64,000 bases of DNA. It comes from Paraspadella gotoi (Eukaryota > Chaetognatha). The notes beneath the pieces were generated by a model. That model ran no database searches, was not told the DNA's origin, and saw nothing but the letters and a program-made list of their open reading frames with translations. The translations under genes and the position numbers were made by a program. Every line of letters begins with the position of its first letter. The stretch's first letter is position 1. Below, piece by piece: positions 11,623 through 24,385 of the stretch. The stretch spans positions 28,557,280 to 28,621,279 of the forward strand of contig CM119263.1 in assembly GCA_051294375.1 (NCBI GenBank), written 5' to 3'.

Positions 11623-14483
11623 CTAAACTGGTTTCATCTCGCAAATGAATCCCGTGACTAGGACCAGACAGTCGCACTTCCAGGTGTGCCACTTTCCGGT
11701 GCTGGCGTCGATCACGAAGCAAGAGTTCACCTTGTCCTTGGCCATGTTGGAGAAAGTCTGCGTCCCCGCGGAGCCGCCGGTGCTGGTGCCGCCGCTGGTG
11801 CTGCTGCTGCTAGAACTACTACTGCTGCTGCTGCTTGAGCTGCTGCTGGTTATTTGCCGCTTGCCGATGGAGAAACTGCCAGAGTTTGAACCGCTCGTGC
11901 TGGATGTACCAGAGTTGCTGCTAGAACTGCTGCTCTGGCTGCTCTGACTGGTTTGGCTGTTCTGACTGGTCTGGCTAGTCTGACCACTCTGGCTAGTCTG
12001 ACCACTTTGACTGGTCTGGCTAGTCTGACTGTTGGTCTGACTGGTTTGACTCGTCTGCCCGGTCTGCCCGGTCTGTCCGGCGCTCGGCCCGGCGAGGTTG
12101 TCCTTGGTGCCGGTGTTCCCTCCGGCCGCCCACTTGAAGTTCTGAGTCTCCCGGCCGCCGATCCAAAAGTAGTTGCCAGGCGACGTCACGTTCAAGTCGT
12201 AGTTGATGATTTGAGTGACCAGGTCGTTCTCGGCCGCTGACTCGATGGATACCAGGCTCGCGCCTGTATGGTGGGGGTAAAAAATGGGAATTTTTTTCTG
12301 TCTCTCTCTGTCTCTTTCTCTTTCAGACTTTCTTTATTTCCTCATCTTTGTCTTTCGCGTCTTTATTTATGTCTTTTTTATTTATTTTTTTTTTTTTCTT
12401 TTTTTTTTCTCTCTTTCTTTTTTGCTATATTCTATTCTTTTTAGCTTTTTTAAAAAAATAAATAAACAACTTTTCATTTAAATACGTAAAATTTATACTA
12501 TAAACAAAATGACTAAATCAAACCCCTTATAAAATGTCCTTACTCCCACCTATCTCCCCTTCTTTCCCCGAATTCAAACTTACCCATTGTCTTGCAGTAA
12601 TCGTTTCCGAAGAACCAGTTCTTGTTGACCTTGATAAACTGGTAGCACTTGCCCATCCCCGGATGATAGAACCACCCATGATCCGGGCACAGATTCGATC
12701 TCCACTTCACGCCGTCCAATTTCGTCTCCATGAGATAATTGCGCGGGAAAGGGATGCGGAACCAAGTGGGTAGAGACTCTCCAGAAGAGGAGGAGGAGGA
12801 GGAAGAAGAAGAGGAACTTCCTCCGCCCCCGCTCGTGGAAGAGGAAGAGTTGCTGGAAGTGGAAGAGGAGGAGGAAGAGAAGGAGCTTCCGGAGGAGCCT
12901 CCAGTAGCAATCGCGCATTGATAAGCCTCGACGGTCTTGTTGTTCTTCTTTGTCCTCAAGACGGTACAGACTTGTCCCTGAGACTCATTTCCGTTAAGGA
13001 CATCGAAGGAATCCTCCAGATTGGACCAAAACGACGTCTCGCTGCTCCAGCCTCCCGTCTTGAGCAACGACGTCGCCTCCTCCAACTTTTCCGTGACGTT
13101 TTTCTCGTTTTCGTCCAACTCTGAGACGATGTTGTTGAAGTAGGTGTCGAGGGCCTTCTTGACGGCGGATCCGTCGTCGATGGTGATGTTGGAGGTCGTC
13201 TTGTTGATCTCCTCCAACTTCTTCTGCATGTCGCCCAGAGTGACGTTGACGTCCTTGAAGTCGGTCTTCAAGTTGGTGTTCAGATCCGCGACCTCCTTGA
13301 GCAGAGCCTTGGATTTGTTCTCGCAGTCCTTGACGTTGTTGGAGACGACGGAGACCGTGTCGTTGATCTTGTCGAGCCGCTTGGAGACGTCCTTGTACTC
13401 TTGAATCGGTTCCACTGGGTCGTTGGGGTTGCGGACCTTGCCCTGCCGCAACTTCTCCAGCATTTCGTTGAGGGCCTCGTGATTGGCTTTGGCCATCTTT
13501 CCCACGGCCACGTCGAACTCGTCCACGCTCTTCCGCAACTCGGTCAGGTTCTTGGCGACGTCTCCGTCGTGATTCTTCATCTTGTCCAGAGTGTGGTCGA
13601 GCTGCTTCTCCAGTTGTTCGTTGCGGATCTTGACGACGGCCGACTCGACGGTCTTGGCGTCCTTGGTCGAACTCACTTTCGTCGCCGTGGACGACTGCTT
13701 GAGCGAGGATAGCCGCTCGAAGACGCTGGTGCGGAAGGCGGTGCCGCTGCGCTGCATCGCCGCCAGCATCTCCTTGACGTCCTGCAGGTCCGATCCGTTG
13801 CAACTCTCGCGCTCCAAGCGGATCACGTCGTAATTAGTGATCTGGTAATGGGGCGGATATTTATTAGAATCGGTTTGTATATATATATCAAGAACTATTT
13901 CATAAGTACATTACACAAATTTCGGAAAAGATCGTTAGAACTAAAGCAAGTGCTTTTTGGTGAGATATATTAATTGTTTTAATTTTTTTTCTTAATCCTA
14001 GTATGTTGACTTTTTGGAAGGTTTATTTTCTTAAGGTTTATTTGTAAATTATCTAACTTTCTTTAATTAAGAGTATTTTACAGTACGAAAAAACCTCAAT
14101 AGATAAACGCAAAAAATATTGTTTTTTGTTTGCGCTTTTCATTAATTTGTTTTTTAATTTGTATTCCTCTCTTTCAACATTTTTGTCGTTCGTTCGTTTG
14201 TATATTTATTTATTCCCGTTGCTAAACTGACCTCGTGGCCATCGGCGTCGTAGAATCGCGTCCGATTTCCGTCGTCTCCATCTTCGGTTCCATTGCCCCG
14301 ACGCCAAGGCAAATGCGGGCAGCAAGAGAGGAAGAATGTGGCGAGAATGTCGATGAAGACGCAAATGATGACGATGATGAGGACGATAATGACGCAATTC
14401 ACTTTCCGGTTGATCCGTTTCACTCTCTTCCGCGGGTCTTCGTATTGGCGCGGGTTGTCCAGCGCCCCGCCGTAGGGCGGCAT
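11623..14483 (-). CDS. Type II membrane C-type lectin with coiled-coil stalk and Ser/Thr/Gln insert
   Basis: Three exons on the minus strand: 14,483-14,232, 13,841-12,584 and 12,263-11,623, all with GT-AG junctions (donors GTCAGT and GTAAGT), giving 716 aa. Residues 1-27 are basic (RKRVKR) and 28-52 hydrophobic, indicating a type II single-pass protein. Residues about 85-380 are heptad-rich coiled coil with many N-glycosylation sequons. A Ser-rich, mucin-like segment (about 395-440) precedes a C-type lectin domain starting near Cys469 (GWFYHPGMGKCYQF, YCKTMGASLVSIES, YFWIGGR) and ending in KWHTWKCDC and GFICE. Between WIGG and the last cysteines lies an insert of about 107 residues (567-673) of QT[SG] triplets and a 16-Ser run. 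No EPN or QPD sugar-binding motif is seen, so calcium-dependent mannose or galactose binding is doubtful. Probable role, by inference: cell-surface recognition. Confidence 0.85.
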
Positions 14484-14994
14484 TTTTTTAGGTGAGGGGG
14501 TTTTTAATCCAAACGGGGAGAGGAAGCTGTTTCGTTTGCGATGTTGATGTTAATTTTCCTTTTTTTTTTTTGTTTTGTTTTCCAGTTTTATCCTTGTTTA
14601 TTTTTTCTTTTTCTTTTCATTTTGTTTGTACGATCATCGCTGGGCTTGTTGGGGCTGGAACAATTTAAAAGGTAGGATGTTGAACGAGAAGTAAATGTAA
14701 ATTGCTTATGTTCAGTTTAACTTCTTTGTTTTTATTTTCATACAAAATATTGACTATTGAATAAATGAAAAAAGATATATTTAGCCACTCCCGAGTTAAA
14801 CTCTTTTCTTAAAGGTTTTTTTTTTAATTACCTTTGGCCCCTTATCGATGTGGCGTTGTAGCTTTTTTCAAATTATTATTTTTTATTTTAATCCATAAAA
14901 GAAAATACGATGTAGTATATCCGTTTGACGCGTCAACACGATACCGTCTCTCCGCGACTGAAATCCTTCGTTACTTTTGACGTTCGTTACGTCA

Positions 14995-15017
14995 TGACGT
15001 CATCTTTCTTGACGTCA
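14995..15017. promoter_or_regulatory. Paired CRE-like sites
   Basis: Two exact palindromic TGACGTCA octamers lie at 14,995-15,002 and 15,010-15,017, with a further ACGTCA half site just before. They sit about 510 bp upstream of the lectin start codon. TGACGTCA is the classic CREB/ATF element; function here is inferred from position. The mirror cluster is near 1,838-1,860. Confidence 0.4.
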
Positions 15018-15629
15018 AGCGGATTTCTGATCTAAAAAAAAAAATTTAAAAAGAGATAAATAAAAGTTAAAAGAGAAAAATCCGCGTTGGCGATCGAAAT
15101 AAAACTTCAAAGTTTCTGTGCGAATCGAGCGTCGACATTCGAGGCGACGCCCAACGACGAGTTAAGGAAAAAATCGCCTTTCTTCGTTGTCGTCTTCGTT
15201 TTCGTCGTCGTCGTCGTCATCGTTGGCGTATCCGTTGATTTTGCGATCGTCGACGTTGTCGTTGTCGCCGCCCTTTGTCAGCTATATTGGAGTAAAGTCT
15301 GTCAATTCTTTTTTTCAGAATCTCCTCTGTCATCGACGTCCTTGGACTTCACTATCCTAATTATGGCCTTCACTTATCTAACTCGTAATAACCTTTATTG
15401 ACATTTAAACCGCGGTCATCACAAATTAAATTTAAATAACAATTTTAATATTTTATTCATATGCCGGTATGTAATTTAATGAAACCCATTATTTATTTAT
15501 TACTTTAGCGCCATAGCCGGAACTTTCTCGAAAAAAAATTTGTCATCTTCAACTACTTGGTCATCGTTGTTGCATTTGTCATTGTTACTGTCGTCGCTCG
15601 TCCTTCAGTGGTTGTCATTCTTCGTCAAA

Positions 15630-15631
15630 TT

Positions 15632-15685
<54 letters not shown>
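15630..15685. repeat. (CGT)n microsatellite
   Basis: An uninterrupted run of about 17-18 CGT triplets. The mirror position in the left arm (about 1,165-1,202) has a shorter, broken run, a further sign that the left copy is lower quality or has contracted. Confidence 0.85.
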
Positions 15686-15985
15686 TCGTCTTCGTTGTCT
15701 TCGCCTAAGAATATTAGTCGACGCCTCTCTTTAGTTTGTCGCGCCCGACAATTAAAAAGCGAAAAAGAGGGCAGAGAGAGAGAGAGAGAGAGAGAGAAAC
15801 CGTCTTTTTACGGGTACACAACCTTATAAAATTATAACAAACGAACCGAAACTAATAAAAGTAAAAATGCATATGTTAATCCTTTTCTGACGGATAATTC
15901 TCTAATTTATTAAAAAATAAACAAACTTCAATATTCAATCTTCTTAATATGTTTCTTATTTTTGACAGTTATTTCGCATATCTCT

Positions 15986-17284
15986 AAGTATAAAAGGCTT
16001 TCGAAAATATTCTTGTCTTTCAAGGAAAAGTTACTTTTGTTTTCAGCATTAAGAATGATTTTTTAAAAGAAGATCTCACGAAAATAAATCAATTAAAATT
16101 ACCTGAGAGATGAAAACGGGACTAATCCCATCTCAAGTTTAAAAATTATCATATCATTTCGACAAAGGGTGTTGACATTACAAATTAAATAAACCGGTTT
16201 TTCAGGGTCGTTTTCGCTTTCCCTTTTTCCGGCAAAAATTGAGTAATTTTCCGAAACTAAAAGCGAGGACTCAATTCAATCTTAATTTAATTGTGCATCG
16301 GTTGTAATATTAACTTTTTAATTTATTATTAAACGCAAAAGTCATTTTTCGTTTGAAAATGAATAATGCAAAACTGCACAATATAAATACAGGCTAAATC
16401 CTAAAATATGGATACACCTTATAGTCGCAATGAATGGCAAGATTTATAGTTCTGCCACACACACCTTCGAGCAATGTTCATACTTTATATGTATGTTTGT
16501 TTGTTTGGATACAGTCGGTCGTGTACAAGAAGGGTAAACACCCTGCACAAAACCAAGGGGTGTTGCGCGGCCTGAAAACAAAAGGTTCAAAAATTATATA
16601 TATATAATATATATAAAACATTAGAAGAAAAAAAAATTAAACTCTTCAAGTCCCAATATAGAATATATTATGTAAAATAGTTTAGAATAACGACAAACCT
16701 TTTGTCTGGTGGTTAAGTTCAAAAAGACGAGATATTGACTAACTTTAAAGTGGCTCACTGGTTAATATTCGAACAAATTAGGGTGTGGACTCAATAACGG
16801 CATAACTCACGCATACGCAGAGTGTGAGACATAAGAGTGATAAATAGCACTTATCAAATAATCTGCACTGTCATGCAGGACAAGAGCTTGCAACACACTC
16901 GAGAGTCTAAGTGCGAATCGCTATGATTGCAGAGCGAGATGATACTATATATCGCTAATGCGCGGTGTGCATCTTTAGGACATTTGTCACCTGATACCAG
17001 AGCCATTGAATGACTGAGTATAATCGACTAATGACTCTGTCGAGTTCGCGTGGATCTGTTATAGTAAACACAATCTGCAATTTCGTACGTCATAGCGCAC
17101 GTACGCAGTGCACGAATCTGCCTAGCTCTAAATGCTTCAGTCTACTGACTAATCTCTTCTCTCTCGCTCCTCTTCTCTGCAGACACATCTTCATATACTC
17201 AACACACTCAAGTCCATCAGTGCTCTCGTCCTCTGCTATACTTCACCTCAAACTCCGGCCATACTCCTTCACATCATTACTTAC
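15986..17284. other. Non-coding stretch
   Basis: No credible gene. 16,000-16,700 is AT-rich with an (AT)n run near 16,595. 16,730-17,280 is unusually even in composition, with almost no homopolymers, unlike its surroundings. Confidence 0.5.
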
Positions 17285-17409
17285 TGCTGCAACTGAGACG
17301 CTTGCGAGTCAGGTTTAGTTCTGATGTCTCTCTGATCATGATTTTCTTGACATGATCCAGAAAACCGAGCAAACCGACAATCCCTTTTGCATCGAGGAAA
17401 GAAATTTTC
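17285..17409 (-). CDS. Candidate internal exon, unknown gene
   Basis: A 125-nt minus-strand stretch bounded by an acceptor (CAACAG before 17,409) and a donor (GTAAGTAA from 17,284) is open in one frame and encodes about 41 residues, including FLDAKGIVGLLGFLD and KIMIRETSELN. Neighbouring exons were not found and the protein is not recognised. A chance open frame is quite possible. Confidence 0.2.
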
Positions 17410-17556
17410 CTGTTGACGTAGACCACAACCCAAAAAATCGTTGGACAAGAAAGAAAAAAAAACACTTTTTTTAATTTGAGGACAAAAAATAACAATTTGG
17501 GCAATGAGGTTGATACTATTGCCGTCTCGGGATAGCCAATTCCTTATTAATATGAA

Positions 17557-17793
17557 ATGATTTCGTTATTGTTAGTTTGTTTGTTGTTTTTTTTATGTAT
17601 TGCTTATCCCCGGCAACGAGATAAAACACCAGAAGCAACAAAATTAGAGACGAAGAAAAGAACTTGTGACCGCAATTTATTCATGCCATTTTTTTCATTG
17701 AAATTAATCGTTCGCCTGGACATTTTACGAGACCTGACACGCCTACGAAGCGTGGCGCCATTTCGCCTCGTAGAAAACTATGATAATATTTGA
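17557..17793 (+). CDS. Small possible secreted protein (78 aa)
   Basis: Single-exon frame from ATG at 17,557 to TGA at 17,793. Residues 1-16 (MISLLLVCLLFFLCIA) form a good hydrophobic signal peptide. The rest is basic, with one further cysteine and a KKR tribasic site near residue 35 that could be a prohormone-type cleavage site. No family is recognised, and no repeated peptide or amidation GKR motif is visible, so a neuropeptide precursor is only a possibility. AT-rich flanks begin right after the stop. Confidence 0.35.
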   Translation: MISLLLVCLLFFLCIAYPRQRDKTPEATKLETKKRTCDRNLFMPFFSLKLIVRLDILRDLTRLRSVAPFRLVENYDNI

Positions 17794-17799
17794 ATATAT

Positions 17800-19622
17800 T
17801 TATATTTAATATATTATATTTAATAGATTTAATAGATATATTAATATATTATATTTAAATATATTATTATTAAATACATATTTTTCAAGGTCGCACAGGC
17901 AAAAGCTTTGTAACATTCACCAACCGTGAGTTCCGGGTTCAATCCCTCACGGTCACGCTGGCATAAACACTAAGGCGTAGTAAAATTTCTAATTTAACTT
18001 TAATTAAAAATTCTAAAAGTGCAGGAATGAACAACATTATTATTAATGAACATTTATGTAATTAAAAATAATTTATATAAATTTTTACAATTTACGCAGG
18101 TAGGCCCATATTTATACTAGTACTAAACCAATAAATGTTAAAAATTTCAAAACAGTTTTTTTCAAAGATATTTTTGCAGATTTGGATTCGTCATAAAAAA
18201 AAGTTGATAAAAAAGAAATATAACTCTTTTTGAAAATTCCTTCATTAAGTGGGTCAAAAATATAGAAAAAGCTATATTTTAAGCTGAAAAATTAACTTTT
18301 TATTATTAATATTAGTTTTTTTAATTTTAACCCATTAATGAAAGAATTTTTAAAAATGATTTATAATTTTCTTTTATCAACTTTTGACAAGGAATTCACA
18401 TCTGCCAATCAAAAAATAAGAAAAGCTTATTTTGAAATTTTTCGATTTTATAAGGATAGTACTAATATATAAATATAGCCTACTGCGAAATTGAAAAACA
18501 TAAAATTAATTTTTGTTTACAAAATTAATGTCACGATGGAAATGTAGTTCCATAATTGACTTTTAGAATTTTCGTATGTAACTGTTCAACATACGCCTTA
18601 ATAAACAACTTCAGTGACATGGGGGTGGTCACTGAGAGGTCATAAGCCAGCTGTCAAGGAGATAGCTCACTCCGCGGACTCCACTCACGTCTCCCCGTTG
18701 CCATAATATAATATTTCCTCGAAATCAATAATTAACAATTACATGAATTGGCTAAGGAACGTTTACTTGTATGATGAATAGGTTGGAAAGCATCCCTAAA
18801 GAATGCTTTGAATAATCAAGGTCTTATTATAGATAGGCGGTTAATAAAAACCGGCCCGTCACTCTTATCTAGAAAATTCCATAAATATCTAAATAAGTTT
18901 AAAAACATTTTTTCTTGTTATCTTTTTAAATTCAACTCTTATATACTTTTAACAAGAAAATTCGAATGAAAAATTCAAAATTTTACTGTCTCCAAATTAT
19001 CAGTGAAAATAAAACCTTAATTAAGAGCATTCGTTTGTGAAAATTTAATTATTTTATAATTTAATTAGGAATATTCACAAACTAGAAATACTACAATATG
19101 CAAATAAGACTAAGCGATCGATAGTCTGTTCACTTCCAATAGGTACAAAGAAAAAGGTTATTAAAAAAGTTATAAGACTGCTTTTGTTATTTTATTTACA
19201 TTTTTTGTTTTTAATAACTGTTAAGAATAATTATACTAATTTGGACAAGCAATTAAATTATAACTACAACGTTTTCCCACTCGAATGTTTTTTTCTTTTT
19301 ATTTCAAATGTTTATCGCCAGGGATCATGCCAGCCTTTCAATTCAAATAACAAATGAACACTACGTTTTTTTACGCCAATTTATTTACGCAAATCATAAA
19401 TTATTTTATCTCAGATTATTATTATTTTATTATTATTGCTTCATTATGATTACTATTTAAATTTTTTTAGACGCTAGCACTATTTTACCGCAAGCTTAAA
19501 TCGGCACGTAACGAATTAATATCCTTTCAATGTAATAAATTGCCGCTCACGTTTCGAATTTTTTATAAGTCACACAGAAATGAGTTTATGCAAGAAATGT
19601 TCACGGAATTATTAAGGCAAAA
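17800..19622. other. AT-rich intergenic stretch
   Basis: No exon supported. It includes a tRNA-like fragment near 17,885-17,970 and a GC-richer block at 18,600-18,700 of unknown nature. Confidence 0.5.
17885..17970 (+). repeat. tRNA-like (possible SINE) fragment
   Basis: The motif GGGTTCAATCCC sits within a potential T-arm helix (GTGAG / CTCAC), matching an RNA polymerase III B box. A convincing A box is not obvious upstream, so this is a degenerate tRNA-derived repeat rather than a functional tRNA. Confidence 0.35.
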
Positions 19623-20941
19623 ATGCGTTTCATTTTCGCTCTCATTCTTCCGATTTTATATTGGACATTGTTTTCCAATCAAGGTAAATACGTTTTGTTC
19701 GTCAAATAATAATGAATTTATTTAAAAAACGTTTTTGTTTGATGGCAAGTAAGTGACGACTGACGAGTCTCACTTATCTTTTCGGAGACTTGGGTCATTT
19801 GTGGTCATGAGAGATTATTAAGACGGCAAGGATTTTTATTTATTTGCAGTCGGGGATAAAACCTGTTCAACCTTTTGTGCTTTTTTTTCTCATATATATT
19901 TATATATTTATATATTTATATATTTATATAATTATATATTTATATATTTATATTTTTATATATTTATATAATGAATTGCAGATGATAAAGTCTTTGCCAA
20001 TCCTCCGATATTTGATATCAAGCATGACGATCTTGAGGAACATACTGAACGAAATTGGCAGGTAAAATTAATAAAATAATTTGATTGACACAAGAAAACT
20101 CGAATATTTAAACAATTTTTTAATAATTATTTAAAATTTTAAATGGACAACAAAAAGATATTTTATGAGAAAAATTAAAAAGAAGAAGCTTTTGATGAGA
20201 TAAAAATAATAAAAATCAGACTCGCAATAAGATATAAGAGTGATGGAGGCCTTAAACCACCTAAGCCTGTCCATTGTCCAAAGTCAGGGGCAATATAGCT
20301 TAATTATTAAATGAATGGATAATTTTTATATTGGTTGTACGAATGTGATAAAAAACCAAGTCGGCTATTAGACGATTCGAGAATCAACAATAATAAAAAC
20401 ATTAAAACAAGAACAACTAGAATAACACATTTTTTTTTTTAATTCCCAGAGACAAATTTTTCCAATTTCGACGGGACAATATTCGCTGACGAAATGCAGA
20501 AACGATCTGAATTGGATCTGCGAGAATGTCGTCAGGACAAATCCTTCAAGAATGTGCAGGAAATATAAATGGAGGTTAGATTTGATGAGATGTTATAAAT
20601 TATAATTATATAATTATATAATTATAATTATATAATAATTATAATGTTAAATTATAATTATAGATTAAGGGAAAAAGAATTAAGATGAGAGGCGACTTTC
20701 CAACCGGCCTTTCTCTTACTTGCCCCTTCCTCCTTTCTCTCCTTCGTGCTGGTCAGTCGTGTCACATTTCTTCCCAGGGTATTAAGGATCGGTTTCCATG
20801 CATCGGTTTTGACATAAGACCCCATGTCTTCATTGAGGCCTCTGCACGGGCCACAATCGAGACGCCTCAATTGAAATGTTTGGCGGGGTGGAGGGCTTTA
20901 AATATCCCTGTTGTATTGTTTGACTCTCACCTGCTCTCTGA

Positions 20942-20976
<35 letters not shown>

Positions 20977-21788
20977 TAGCTCTCTTTTTCCCCTCATTTC
21001 ACTTCTACTCCATAACCTGAACGATGATCTGTCAATTAAGATCGAAATATTGGTTTTCAACAAAAATAAATTTTGCACACCCAAATTCGACGTCCTTCGA
21101 CGTCAGCATGCGCTGACTCTACAAAATTAATATTAAACGCATAATTCAATCCTTAACCCGAACCTAATCTTTAACCCTAAATTCGAGTCCCAAACCTTAA
21201 TCTTGAATTTAATCCCTAATTCCAACCTAATTTTAACTAATTAATTCATTTCCAAATTAGAAAAAAAAAAATTTTTTAACAAATTCAAAACAAACGTTTA
21301 AAAAACATTAAACGCAAAAAAAAAAGGTTAAAAAACGTTAAAAACAAAAACGTTTTAAAAAACGTTTTAGTGGGCTTCTAGAGGCAAAGTTTAACTTGTC
21401 ACCGACAACGCAGCAAGAAGTCGTTAGGATTGTATAGAACGAGGGGTTGGGAAGGTCCGTTCCCGCCCATGAGCCACTTGTATTGGCTTAAAGAAATCCA
21501 AGGTGAGGCGAAGGTGGTTCCACACTACGGGTTAACTTAGTTAAGTATAGTTTTAAAGATGTCAACAAACAATTCCCCCCCCCCAAATCCCCAAGATGCG
21601 AAGAAGCCTGCGAAAAAATATTTCCCAACATCGTGGAGGACGAACTTTGCCCGGACGGAGATTACAGCAACATTTGCCCATGGTTCGCGGATAAATGGCC
21701 CAACAAACTGAATGGCTTCTGCGCCGACGCCTTTCATCGAAGGGCATGTTGCTTTACTTGCAGAGTATTTTATGAGAGGGGAAATTAA
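19623..21788 (+). CDS. Secreted cysteine-rich protein with ShK-like C-terminal region
   Basis: Four exons joined in frame: 19,623-19,683, 19,982-20,061, 20,450-20,574 and 21,596-21,788; 152 aa. Exon 1 encodes only a signal peptide (MRFIFALILPILYW...). Exon 2 is acidic (KHDDLEEH). Exons 3 and 4 carry 11 cysteines. The C-terminal part has the order Cys-x8-Cys-x14-Cys-x8-Cys-Cys-x2-Cys, with CPDGDYSNICPW and ACCFTC, resembling ShK/ShKT modules (C..W...C....C..TC). The spacing is not canonical, and the first three cysteines (exon 3) form a separate group. ShK modules occur in secreted proteases, in channel-blocking peptides and in many uncharacterised worm proteins; function here is unknown. All exons are small, so single-frame ORF searches miss it. 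The stop is followed by ordinary AT-rich DNA. Confidence 0.7.
20254..20345 (+). repeat. Dispersed AT-rich repeat, copy A
   Basis: Shares AAGCCTGTCC, AAAGTCAGGGGCAA and a long tail ending GGATAATTTTTATATTGG with copies at 39,571-39,659 and (tail only) 51,113-51,176. It lies in intron 2 of the ShK-like gene. The family ends in a small hairpin, ATTGGT-TGT-ACCAAT, slightly mutated here. Confidence 0.75.
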
Positions 21789-22602
21789 AGAAATAATGGA
21801 GGTGAAGAATAATTTACCTCGCTAAGGCTCATTATCTGAGTCTCTTTCTCTTTTCCTGGTCAACCCGTCTGACCACTAGCTTTATCAGCATTGAAACCGT
21901 CCGGTTTAAGGTCGATTTTTAGTCCGGTTTTCCGTGATATTGTCATTCTAATGTTCGAATCATTGAAACGTCTTACCGTATGAAAATAAGTTTCTACGAG
22001 TTTTTTCGATGCAATAATAAAATATTCATTAACATTAACTCTTGTCGTACGTTTTGTACGGGCGACGCCTCAAACGCGCGACCCAAAGCATAGAAAATCA
22101 TAAACAATTTTCTGCAGGAGTTTTTCGGATCGACGCTCTGAAAATGAGGGACAGACAACTCCAGCCACTTTCGAATTCTTTCAATTAAACTCGTGACGTA
22201 AAAAAAATTAAACTATACATTCGAATCGGTAGATTGTTGCTTTTTTTTCAAGGGTCCCTGGGTTATCGAGAAATAGCGACTATTTTAAATTTCAGTCGTG
22301 TTGGTTTTATTCTGTCTGTTTTTATTCTTTGAGGAAAGTGCATTAGTGATGATATTTTTATTGTAGTCTTCCTATGAAAACTCTTTAAAAAAATATTTAT
22401 TAAGCTTTCGATGGTGCGAATAATAACATATAAAAATTGTGACACCAAAGTAAAAAAAAAATCTTACTCTCGCTTCTTTTCTTCTCCCGACGACACGCAA
22501 TATGACCCAAAAAAAGACGTGATCATTGACGTGATCATTGACCACGTGACCATTGTCCTAAGGCCAACAATGATCTCTACCGTCAACGCCTCCAACTCAT
22601 CT
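21789..22602. other. Intergenic stretch
   Basis: Lies between the ends of the convergent ShK-like (plus) and CIMIP2-like (minus) genes. No exon, RNA gene or strong repeat was seen. Confidence 0.5.

Positions 22603-24385
<1,783 letters not shown>

Larger units (their letters stand above)
8557..15985 (-). repeat. Right arm of 15-kb inverted repeat (clean copy)
   Basis: Mirror image of about 770-8,430. This arm is the better sequence: the lectin gene is fully open here and splice sites are intact. It has its own small gap of 17 Ns (10,491-10,507) inside a (CGA)n run. Homology to the left arm ends near 15,985, within the tract before TATAAAAGGC. Confidence 0.85.
14484..15985. other. Upstream region of lectin gene
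   Basis: No exon called. It contains CRE-like sites near 15,000, a long (CGT)n run at about 15,630-15,685 and a (GA)n tract at about 15,773-15,798. The promoter of the lectin gene probably lies here; no clear TATA position was established. Confidence 0.4.

Noticed and set aside
12994-13803. Arg/Gln/Gly-rich frame overlapping the lectin exon 2
   Set aside because: Alternative frame of the coiled-coil exon; the lectin frame has sequons, heptads and matching splice phases.
20685-21020. 111-codon plus-strand frame in an intron of the ShK-like gene
   Set aside because: Ends in (CT)n-derived Ser/Leu sequence, lacks a domain, and lies inside a well-supported intron.
21120-21240. Possible interstitial telomeric repeat (AACCCTAA-like words)
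   Set aside because: Only scattered degenerate words; no run of perfect TTAGGG units. A similar stretch at 61,495-61,565 also fails.
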